Below are positions 54,210-64,000 of a stretch of 64,000 nt of DNA, in pieces. Origin of the DNA: Hyperoplus lanceolatus (lineage: Eukaryota > Chordata > Actinopteri > Uranoscopiformes > Ammodytidae). Position 1 is the stretch's first letter. Every line of letters starts with the position of its first letter. The position numbers and the translations under genes were made by a program. The DNA lies in the NCBI GenBank assembly GCA_026929865.2, contig CM049410.1, positions 19,678,001-19,742,000 on the forward strand. The letters run 5' to 3'. Below the pieces are notes generated by a model. The model searched no databases. It was not told the DNA's origin and saw only the letters and a list, made by a program, of their open reading frames with translations.

Positions 54210-57200
54210 GGCATACTAAAAGGAAGTATGCATTCACATGATTGCTTAGTATCACTCTTTGAATAGTAGTCCAACTGATTATTGCAGATTTAGAGAGGTG
54301 TGCAGACGTATCTTAGAACAGAGCTTGACTCGTGTTGCCTGTCTCATTCTGGGTTTTTATTGTAATGAGGATTTTTTTTTCATACAGCACTGTGTACCCG
54401 TTTCACATGATGCTTCCAGGTTATTGTATTTGAAGTCTAATTGCTTGTGGATTAAAGTATCCGAAGATGAAGGTTTTTTATGTGGGTGCACACTCTATTA
54501 GGGACCTGTGTTACAAGAGTTCAAGGTGTCAATATTGACGGCACCTTTTAACAGTACAGTTTGCTTTGAAAGGTCATTAGCAAGAATGCCTTTGACCTGC
54601 AGGCCTCTGTTGGTTATCTGGACTGATGCAATCAATAGCGTGGGCGTGTCCATGAATGTGCCCATGTTTGAGATCAATGTTGCCGGCCAGCACTTTCTTT
54701 TTTTCCTGCAGCTTTATACATTAGAATACATTTTTGACAAATTTTCAACAAAGAAGTATCTTTACAGCGCGCAAAATGACACCTTTGATTCTACACTTAA
54801 AATCTAATGGCCCAAAAAACATTCCCAATTTCGCACCTCTCACACAACCAGCCGGTAAAAAAAGAACTCTCCTATCTGGCTAGGGATTCTCTGCCTCACT
54901 CTCTCAGTGACAAATGACCTTGACACAGAAGCGGCGTTAAGTACAGATAGTCCCACTCACTTCATCAAAGACACCAAAGAGAAAGGGTTAAGAGATGGGA
55001 ACATAACCATGGAAACACAGTGAAAAAAGCTATCCATTGCTTTGTGCCCTTTTAAACTGTCAAGTAATGATTTAGGATGAGGCTAGGTGTAGGGGGCATA
55101 CTCCCTTACAGCAAGGCCCCATCAGAGAGGAAAGAGGAAAACTGAGACGGCGGCAGGGGAAGGCGGATGGGGTTGCGGAGAGTGTGGGAACAACAAATCC
55201 ATATCCATGCCTGGGTGCATTTGTCTGGCCCCGTCACTCTGAATTCATCGTCAGTCAAAAGCAAAATGTCACACCTTTCATCTGTTCACCCTAACGCTGG
55301 GGACTTTTTATTGCGTTGGGTGGAACATAGTTTTACCGAAGTGAGGGATGGGAGCAAAGTTTACAGTGAGCGGCAGGAGGAGGAGGATGGCCAAGCAGGT
55401 GAGGGGCCGATGACAGCCATGCAGCAATAAGACAAGAAAGCAATAAAACTGATTAACGATACCAAGACACAGTTACTAAGACCCAGCCTCCACCACCTTC
55501 TCACAGCAGCCCTTCTCACAAGCACACCTCTCCTGTACCAACAACACCTATACCATTCCTCCATCTCCTCCCCTACAGGACTGGACAGCTCTTATTGAGC
55601 ACTCGTCTGTTTACAGATCAACGTTTCCCATCGGGTTTCGGATCAATGGGATTATATTTCTTATAAAGTCGGACGGAGCAGAGGAAGGTGTGTGTGTGTG
55701 TGTGTGTGTGATGGGGGGGGCAGCAGAGGGGGGTGTAGGTGTAGGTGTGTGAGTGAGTGAAAGGCAAAAATGGTCGCAGTGTCTGTCGGAGGATGCGATG
55801 GCAGAGCAATGATTTGGGGGAAAGAGAGGGGTTTGAGTGGAGGGAGAGTGAGAGTGGGGTATGGGGGTGGGTTTGAACAACAGAATAAAAGCCAATGCCT
55901 ACAGATGGGATGGCAGGGACAGCGGATCTTATTGATCTACTGTCCGTCTTTTCTTCAGAGGATCAGTGGTAAACAGAGCCCCCCCTGGTGTTTAACATGT
56001 AGTCAATGCGAGGATGAGGACATTCTGTCTGGGGGAATCTGGAATGTATGGCAAACTCTGCAATAAAACAGCATTTTTGCAGGATGCAGATGTCCCCCAA
56101 TGTCTTTGAAGAAAAAGAAGAAAAAAACTTTGTCGCAGAGGTCAAAAGTCAAACGGATTTTCAGAAACCACAGCAAGCTGTATAGGTACAGAAAAATGCA
56201 TTTAGTGTTCACATGTTTGCTAATTAGCAGAATTGTGGCATAATGAGCCCACCACAAGGACGATAACAGATTTGTTTTTATTGCAGTCTTCTGACGTGCT
56301 GTTGAGAAATTTGAAAAAAAGGGGGAAAAAGACATCCATGGTTTCTCCCAGTGGCATCTTTGTTTGTATGAAATCATAATATCTTTGTCCCTTTGTGTGG
56401 CTCATGTTGTGTACGTTTTTCTGTGTGCATGTGTGAACTGCTCAACAACAACGGTGTGTGTTTACATGCATCCATGTGTGAATTTATGTTCATAAAGTAT
56501 GCTCTTTCCAGCAATAGTATATTCAGCCAAATAGTCCATCTCCCATTTTAATAGATTACTGATGCGAGGGTCGGAGGTAAGGGATTTTAGGACAGAATTG
56601 AGATGGAAAGTGCATACTAGAACAATGAATATGGTGAATACATTTGCATATTTTGAGTGATCAAATGCTGAAAATTCAAAAGTTAAAGATTACACAAATG
56701 CTATTTTGGAAAAATGTATTTAATTCACATTGGGATTTGAGATGGAGAGAGATACAGGGAGACGGAGAGGGAAAGAGTCCTTAATTACTGGCAGCTCTCC
56801 AGATTGAGCCTACAGACTAACCAGTTTAATTGTTGGCTGGGTTTTAGTCATTATGATGTGTATTGTCCAAACCTGCCTCTGAGCTGTGTTTTCGATTCCT
56901 CGTCCCCATAGAGGTGACGCAAATGTATTCCTATCGCACACGGTACTATTGATTTTTCTTAGGTGGGAGAATTAATCCGCACTGAGCACAAATCATCTTT
57001 GAAGCAGACGTTTATTCCCACTCTCACCTCCAGTGCAACGCCTCGGATGCGTTTTATCGTGTGGTAATTTGAGCGGCTGGATGCACTGGCATGCTCTGTC
57101 AACTTAAAGCCCCCCTCTTCAGTCCTTGCCCTCTTGAAAACACACACCGCCAGCCTACATAAACATACACATTTTCGCGCATGCATGCACAGACACTCAA

Positions 57201-58635
57201 CGCGCACACACAGATTAATGTCAAGGACTTTCCCATTTGGAATTCTAAAACATTATACATGCAGATTAAAACCGCGTTTCTCCGTGTGCACCTACTCTGC
57301 TGCCGTGGGACAAACTCTGCTGGGCTTGTCCCTTTTATTTCCTCCCCACTTCAAAGTGGCGCCAAATGTAATCCTCCTTAATGGATGTGTAATATTTACA
57401 CTTATACTATAATCGCTTAAACATTCATTTACGCAGCCATATTTTGGTTGTTCGTGGCCTTGACAGCCTATTCATCAAAAAGTAAATGTGCAGAACCTCG
57501 TGCCCCCTGCAGCAATCAATCAATATGCTCCTCTCCCGGCTACCATCAACTGAGATACGTCTCAGGCCAAAATTAATCACTGTGAAGTTTGCATAATCCC
57601 CCTCCACTTCCCCCCACCCATTACCCTACGTTTGAGAACCTTTACCTTTGAAGACCATTTTGATGACTGAAGGGATTAATCAGTATCTCCTATTCTAAAG
57701 GCTGATGAAATTGTAAGAGTTTATGCATCGGTAATACGATGTATTTTAAAAAGAAAAAGGCTGGGTATTTATATTCAGTGATTGGATCTCTAGCTTAACT
57801 GATAGTGTGGAATTTTCCACTTTTGAGAAACAGGTTGAATGTCACAAAACCGTGAGCAATGCTGCCTTCCTTGAATCATGAAATGTACAAAGGCTATCCA
57901 AGCATGTAGGGTTTCATCAGACAATCTCAAGAGGTCCTCTTGTGGATGTAGGAGATAATGGAAGCATCCAATTCTGATGATTTGTTTTAGACATTGATGC
58001 TAGCATGACTAGCCGCAAATAATGAAAGTGTGATGATCTACAGCATGTCAAATTGCAGACAAACTGCAGTGGTAATCAAAAACTGGCCTGTGGGCCAACC
58101 CCTAAAAAAACAGTTGATCCCCAGAGGGAAATGTTATACTTTGCATTACAACTTGACATGGTTTTCTCATTCATCTAATAAAGATAATGTAATTGCAAGG
58201 CTTCAGTAAATCACAATTAATATGACCACATACTGTATAATACTGCCCCTATACACAGATAACATAGAAACACATAATAAAATAGAATGAAATTAAATGA
58301 AATGCGACCGCTAGTGTACTTGACAATTTGAATTGTAACACAGTTTAATTGCATGGCTTTAGCCTGTTTGACCAGAGCAAGTTTTTCTATAGATAGCAAC
58401 AAAACAATGGATGGACAACCACATCAACATAACTTTTTTTAAACCATAATTGAAGCATATACTTAGTTGTGGATCATATAAATTACATGTAAGTGCAATA
58501 CAGAAGATACTCTCAAATATCTCCATAATAACTGGCCACTACTCCACTGTATCATCTGTACAACTCTATTCTAATTCTCCCTATTTAGCAGTGGTTCATA
58601 ACAAACTACTTGTAAGCGTTTATACTCCTTCTTAA
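54210..58635. other. Gene-free stretch
   Basis: No gene or full transposon recognised. It contains (GT)n at 55687-55711 and a G/GA-rich segment at 55690-55870. Frames such as 54508-54807 and 56003-56377 have no family motifs. Confidence 0.5.
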
Positions 58636-59428
58636 AGCTGCAGTTGAGAGTTTTTTTACTGTAATATTTGGCAAAACTGTCATAATAGCCATTCAGCTAT
58701 ATGTAGGTGAAGTGGTCTGGAAATACTTTTTTATCACTTTGCTCCCCCCTGCCTCTGTGTGCTGCCCCCCAAAATTGCCACCGCTCATGTTAATTTTGAC
58801 CAATCAGAGCGAGGTCAGATTCTCCGTTCTTATTGGCTGTGGGACCTTGGCAACGACGTTGATGCGTCAGTTGCGTGAGCGTTCACGACCCTAGCCAGGG
58901 CTGTACAGTGCGACAGTTTTGATCGCATTTGCTACTGAAATTGATCACGTGCGATGATGAATACAAGTCCAGTCGCACCAGTGCTAATGAGCAGATGCTG
59001 TCTGTTTGAGACACAGAGGAGCTATGCAAAAATACTGCTTAGAGGGCTCTACCTTAACACTCTCCAAATGCGGGTGAATGTAGTCTTAGGCGAGTAAGTT
59101 ATTAAGTCTACCCTCCACTTTGGCTGGTGAAAGATGTGTGCTCGGGATCTGTGCTTGTGCGGCGACTATAGCGTCTAACTTCACCAACGGTTAAAACAGG
59201 AAGGAGTGTGCAAACAGAACATTTCCTGTGCGCCTTCACAATAAAAGTCGGTTACTAGCCAAATGGGAGTTGACTCTTATTTTGAAGCAGGTAAGAACAG
59301 GAAGTTAGCGCTTCACAGCCCTGCAGTCAACCATGGACCTATAAAGAAAGCAGTCAACAGCAGTAACTATCTATGGTTTCAACAAAGATTGACACAACCT
59401 ATTTAACTTGGCCTAAATTGTATAATAT

Positions 59429-59740
59429 ACTGCCCATTTGTGGCGTGCTTACAGAAAAAGCAATATGAAAAAACTAACTGTGGCTTATAATGACGGAATT
59501 TGGATGCTTCTGAGAATACCGAGATGGTCTAGTGCCAGTCAAATGTTTATAAATGTTGGTGTGCCTACCTGTCATGCTTTAATTAGGAATTTGATGTATA
59601 GTTTTATGTGTAGGTTGACAGCATCTGAAAATAGTATTATTCAGGCATTGGCCAAGCCTGGTTTTAGCTCTGTCAGGTTCTCATCCACACTCTGGAGACA
59701 TTGGAGAGCATCTTTGTATACTGCAAGTGTTGTATGCTGA
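59429..59740 (+). pseudogene. LINE reverse transcriptase C-terminal fragment
   Basis: The frame YTAHLWRAYRK, then KKLTVAYND, RIPRWSSASQMF, VPTCHALIRNLMYSFMCRL, and the C-terminal SSTLWRHWRASLY, ending at a stop. This is the usual C-terminal tail of fish L2/Maui-type LINE proteins. The catalytic domain and endonuclease are absent, so it is dead. No frame breaks within the fragment. The exact 5' truncation point is uncertain by a few bases. Confidence 0.8.
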
Positions 59741-59760
59741 TCTCTTATTTTATTTGTGTG

Positions 59761-59781
59761 TTTTTTTTTTTTTTTTTTTTT
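59761..59781. repeat. T homopolymer in LINE tail
   Basis: 21 consecutive T in the 3' part of the LINE fragment. Confidence 0.9.
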
Positions 59782-60440
59782 AATCTGCATGCATTGGTGT
59801 GCTTTCTTGTTGTTATTTTTTGTATTGAGTTTATTTTTATACATTGTACTATGGATCTTCATGTGTCCTGAATAAAATCATATATATATATATATATAAC
59901 TATGTTTACTAATTTATTTAATAGGCTATATGTTCAATGTTTTAAAGTATGGTTTTCATTAAAAGAATGAAATGTTCTAAAAATGTTTGTTATTATTAGC
60001 CTAATATAATAATGATATGTTTATAAAAATATATAGGTATAGACATTATTTTTATAGTTCTATGGGTGGGAAATAATTCTGAATCAGCAAAAAAAATGCC
60101 ATTGGCAGGTTAGACTCTTTTGTCTAAATTGCAATCAGTGCACCCCTATTCATTTTTCTACAATTATTACTGCACACTAGGATATCATATTCATTGAGAA
60201 TCTCAAATAAAACCAAGATGACATCCTCAAAGGTAATTAGAGCTAAATGCAAGGGTTAGGGTCATGCAAGTTTTCGATCATACTTTGTGTGCTAACAAAT
60301 TTATTTTTGTGCTACTGAATTTTTTTGCTTGCTAGCACCAGTGCTACCACTTTAAAAAATAAGCGTACAGCCCTGACCCTAGCAGTCTGACACTAGCCTA
60401 CTGTTTGGTACTAGGCTACTACGGCGGACAGCAAGTAGCA

Positions 60441-60647
60441 ATGTCTTCACAAACGAACCCTCAATTTACCATTCCCACAACTAACACCGCTAAGACAGCA
60501 AAAAAACGAGGAAAGACGAATGTTGAAAAGTTAACTGCTGAAAGGGAGACGGAGAGAGCTCGAAAAAAAGTACACCGGCCATGTCTTCTTGCCCTATCAC
60601 ATCAAGACCTCTCCGACCGCGACCTCGTCCCCTTCCTCTGCCCCTAG
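60441..60647 (+). CDS. Short lysine-rich frame inside TTAA element, unrecognised
   Basis: A 68-codon frame from ATG (60441) to TAG. It starts MSSQTNPQFTIPTTNTAK, then a basic patch AKKRGK and ERARKK, then a Leu/Asp-rich tail. The composition suggests a nuclear or nucleic-acid-binding N-terminus. It lies inside the TTAA element just after the hAT insertion, so it may be the first exon of the element's own gene or of a captured host gene. No family assigned and no evidence of expression. It may equally be a remnant. Confidence 0.3.
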   Translation: MSSQTNPQFTIPTTNTAKTAKKRGKTNVEKLTAERETERARKKVHRPCLLALSHQDLSDRDLVPFLCP

Positions 60648-60702
60648 GCTGCAGCAGGACGCCCGCTGGCCCTATATAGCCCTCGTCCTGTGCTCAGTGT
60701 TG

Positions 60703-60840
60703 CCAACTCAAAGCGATTTTGTCGCTATATTTAGTGACTTTTCAGCCCCCCTGGCGACTTCTTTTTTCAAAACAGCGACAAGCGACAAATCTAGCTTTTT
60801 TTCTGGTGTTATTGGTGACTTTTTTTCGCCAAAGCAAGTA
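60703..60840. repeat. Possible hAT-type terminus inside the TTAA element
   Basis: CAGTGTTGCCAACTCAAAGC followed by several GCGACTTTT/AGTGACTTTT motifs, in the style of the ends of a fish hAT family. A matching opposite end and target duplication were not found, so this could be a fourth, incomplete insertion or part of the host element. Confidence 0.3.
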
Positions 60841-61281
60841 TCACCTCTTCTCAACGAGCAGCGGGAGCCTGACACGCAGCCCGCTCCTCGCGCAGCAGCC
60901 CCTCCCAGCTGCGGTCAGAGCAGGAGCATAGATAGTAGGAGATACACACACACACCTCTCCGCGATACACACACTCCTCTCCGCTCTGTTACAATTAGTT
61001 TGCTATCTTGCCTGGCTGTTACAGCTACTTTTGTTAGGCCTACCAGCACACTTCCAATGATTTTAAGATAACATACATGGTATGTCTGTGATTAAAATGT
61101 ATGCTCAATACGTACGTATGTAGTTATCATTACTAATGTTTAATCACCTCGGAATCGGACATGGTGTTTGTCTCCTGTCAATGTAACTGAATTCACATGA
61201 ACGCGCATAGCTGTCGTTCGGAGGGAGGAGCTACAGCAGGTAGAGCGTTGGGAAAACAGCCGGAAACTCTCAACTGCAGCT

Positions 61282-64000
61282 TTAAGGCACCTTTAAGTGG
61301 AGGCTGGTGTATAAACACATAATTAACTACAATAAAGTAAAACAGAATAAAACAACATTGGAATCATACGTTTTGACAAATATTGTACATTAATAAACGC
61401 TTAAAATATAATTGTTCTTACCTACAAATACATCATAATGTGCCATAAAGCATTTATTATTCATAATGTTTACACTCCCTATAAAGGTTGAATAGGGGGG
61501 ACTTAATGTAAAGTGTTTCCATTTTATCTTTTGAGCCGAGACAATCATCTTTCCTCTTCCAAGACAGTTAATGGGGTAACCATAACTCAATTTATACTCA
61601 TTAACGTGGCAAGGTTATTATCATTATTAACAACACCACACAATAAAACAGACTTTTTTATGAGTGAGTATATTATGTCTACCTCAGAACTTTGAAACAA
61701 AGTAATGCAGCATTCTTGAAACAAGCAAAAAACGGTGACTTGACCTTAGTTATATATTTTTTTGTGAATGTTTAGGATTAGGAATTTGTGGTCTATCAAG
61801 CAAAACAAATGTGATTAAGAATAAAAGATTTGTTACAAGTTTTGTCTATAAAAATGTGACTATGCAAATATATGATAATAATTATTTTCACAACAAAACC
61901 ATAATTTGCAAAATTGTAGTTACATTCGTACATTGTGATACATCCATGTTACTAAATTGGACATATGTGTAACATAACATTTTAAATTCCTATATTAAAA
62001 AAATACATTTATATATGTAATGTAATAATTGGCTGGTGTAAAAACTGTGTGCCATGCTTTGTATCCAGACAATGAAAAGGGCCGATACAAGCTACAGTTT
62101 TTTTATTGATGCATATTAAGAAGTACAAAGTCTTATCAATCCAAAAATATGTCTCGCACATCTGCTTAAGCTAGCACCAGAGGCGCAATTTACGACCATG
62201 GTTGTTCTCACACGTCCTAAGTGGCCAATTCTACTTCCCAGAGCTCCATAACGTCGATATCCCATTTGGTATTGAAAGAGTGGTTCTGTGAAAAGGTCAA
62301 AACAAAATAAGAAATCAAGCATTGGATGACATGGCTTTACTATGTGACTGATAGTGGCGATAAGAACTGGGAGGCACACAAATAAATGTACGTATCGGAG
62401 GCTACATACATACACACTCAAATTGTGTATTTGATTATGCAGTCATTTAAATAACAAGTTCCAGTGACTTCACTAAAATGTGAATTTGTTCTGTAAAAAA
62501 AGATTTTTCATTATTATTATTTTTATTTTGGGATTTGTGTTTGTGTCAACTTTATTGTTTGACAAACTGTAATAGCAAATGTGACAGGGTCAACATGTAA
62601 ATTGAAAAATTAAAGATTAATAAAAGTGCAACTGACGAATGTTAGTGCTAATTGTCTTCTTTAGGTATTACAATCACTTTTTTTCAGTGGTATATTAGTT
62701 ACATATAGTATAGTTTAGACCTCTGATACGAAGGGTGTTCTTCTGTTTTTGTTGAGGCTTCTTCTCTGTGCTGTAAATCAATCATGAACCTTTCTGACAA
62801 TTGCACCTGATCTGAGAACAAATATCATAAATCCGATTACAAAGCCTCTGACAGCCTCATATATCAACGCATATTATAACATGCTATCAACATTATTTGT
62901 GAATGATTTACTGAAGTTGTCATGCCAACAGCTGCTCCGTCCTACCCATCCCTTCTCCTCTGCATCTGATTCCACCGAATGATTCATGTTTGTTTACTAA
63001 TGTCTCCTGCTGTGTCTCCGCCATGCTATTCAACACCTGCCCACCAGGTGTCTCCTGTCTGTCACTTGATCATATAGTGTATGTAGGCCCTTGACACAAC
63101 TTCTCATTGTCCTTTAGGTGCATATCCTAAACTCTCAAAGGCCGATCACACCAGAATTGAAAACAACTAAATTTTGCAGCTATTTCACTTTATTTCAATG
63201 GAATTGCTATGATGAGAGAATCTGCTCACGGAGCGCTCACTTTGTTTAACCTTCACACGCAATTGTTGTGACATTGACAATAAGCAGGCTGCTTTGACAG
63301 TGCTGACCTTTTAGGGGAAGAGCCAAAGAGTCCAAAATGGAGGGAGAAATATTAGTGTATTATCTCTGTTTGACCATTCACTTTCTCCCCTCAACTTCTT
63401 TATCAGAGTATAAACAGTGATCTACAACAGAGCAATGGTTTGCAGACGATCAAGTTAATTGAAGTGGTCAAAATCGTACTGTATCTCAAAATAACTTTGT
63501 GAGCTAATTTACTAGTTAGCGACTCAGCTAACAAGTTTGTATGCTGTCCTTTAGCGAGCTTGTTTTCCCTCTTCATTAACTTTTTATTGAACGAACTAAT
63601 GTGCAATCAGAAAAGTGTAGTGAAAATAGAGAAAAGCTACTAGAGTAATTATGACTGATTAGCGGTGGACGTTTGTCCTCTGAAATTCATATTACCTGCT
63701 GTTTGCCTGCATATACGAAGCAATTTTCATTGCAGTAAAGGTCGCTAACACAACATTTCACCTAACATTTTAATCAAAGCTGAAAAGAAAAAATAAATGT
63801 AATGTGCAATAGTATGCGTTAAATGTTGTGTTTTCCTAGCTCTTACTTATATATGAGATGGCTGCTACAATCTATCATATGATACTGACAAAAAAAAATT
63901 ATAGTTCCCATAAACCCATTAACATTGACCATCGCTTTTCTCCTATAGGCTAAAGCAGACTGAGAGAGGGATGTAAGTGAAGGTGTCTATCTAAAAAAGC
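61282..64000. other. Gene-free stretch to window end
   Basis: AT-rich, no supported gene, transposon or RNA gene seen. Confidence 0.5.

Larger units (their letters stand above)
59429..59898 (+). mobile_element. LINE 3' end (L2-like), nested in the hAT element
   Basis: The C-terminus of a LINE reverse-transcriptase protein followed by a 3' tail: T run (59761-59781), AATAAA (59869-59874) and an (AT)n end (59879-59898). A 5'-truncated retrotransposon. It lies within the hAT element, so it is the youngest or an internal passenger of the nest. Confidence 0.8.
58896..60375. mobile_element. hAT element nested in the TTAA element
   Basis: Termini CAGGGCTGTAC and GTACAGCCCTG (11-bp inverted repeat), flanked by exact 8-bp duplications ACCCTAGC (58888-58895 and 60376-60383). 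Size 1480 bp, of which about 0.47 kb is the inserted LINE end. Subterminal words TGCGAC/GTCGCA and GCACCAGTGCTA recur near both ends. There is no transposase frame, so it is non-autonomous. Confidence 0.92.
58636..61281. mobile_element. TTAA-target element, host of a nested insertion
   Basis: Flanked by TTAA (58632-58635 and 61282-61285) with an 18-bp perfect terminal inverted repeat AGCTGCAGTTGAGAGTTT. Without the hAT insertion (58896-60375) and one duplication, the element is about 1.16 kb. It holds promoter-like sequence with CCAAT boxes in both directions (58800-58840) and a short lysine-rich frame (60441-60647). No transposase. piggyBac or Kolobok type, by TTAA only. Confidence 0.82.

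Overview
This window looks like a piece of a teleost fish chromosome, probably a ray-finned fish of the percomorph type. The evidence is one recognisable vertebrate gene with a long intron, many (GT)n microsatellites, a fish-type Tc1 transposon, a tRNA-derived SINE, a LINE of the L2 type, and several hAT and TTAA-target elements. The species cannot be read from the sequence. Most of the window is non-coding. Almost all the longer open frames are chance frames, many of them running through GT/CA or GA repeats.

The only host protein gene I can support is c1ql1 (complement C1q-like 1, a secreted synaptic organiser). It lies on the minus strand in two coding exons: exon 1 at 26715-26120 and exon 2 at 12626-12447, joined across a 13.5-kb phase-0 intron with clean GTAAGT and polypyrimidine-AG sites. 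The two exons predict a 258-residue protein with a signal peptide, a Cys-containing N-terminal segment, about 12 Gly-X-Y triplets and a C1q domain. As given, exon 1 is out of frame at a run of ten C (ten G on the coding strand, 26371-26380), between the collagen stretch and the C1q domain. One more G, or two fewer, would join the frames. A TATA-like box lies at 27288-27295 and a possible poly(A) signal at 12051-12056.

Layout: 1-12446 is downstream intergenic DNA with small transposon remnants. 12627-26119 is the c1ql1 intron; it carries a full-length Tc1 element (14454-15965) whose transposase has lost its first catalytic Asp, plus a diverged 0.3-kb direct repeat, one copy on each side of the Tc1. 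26716-27300 is the promoter and 5' UTR. 27300-64000 is a gene-free upstream region holding a SINE (36971-37280), three TTAA-flanked inverted-repeat elements (31803-32732, 45421-47025, 58636-61281), a Tol2-like 181-bp element (51059-51239) and a 1.5-kb hAT element (52697-54201) with a perfect 8-bp target duplication. The last TTAA element is a three-level nest: a hAT element (58896-60375, perfect 8-bp target duplication) sits inside it, and the 3' end of an L2-like LINE sits inside the hAT.

I did not find a new biochemical system. The points most worth checking are the c1ql1 homopolymer frameshift, the nested insertion, and the cluster of TTAA-target elements that carry promoter-like or exon-like cargo.
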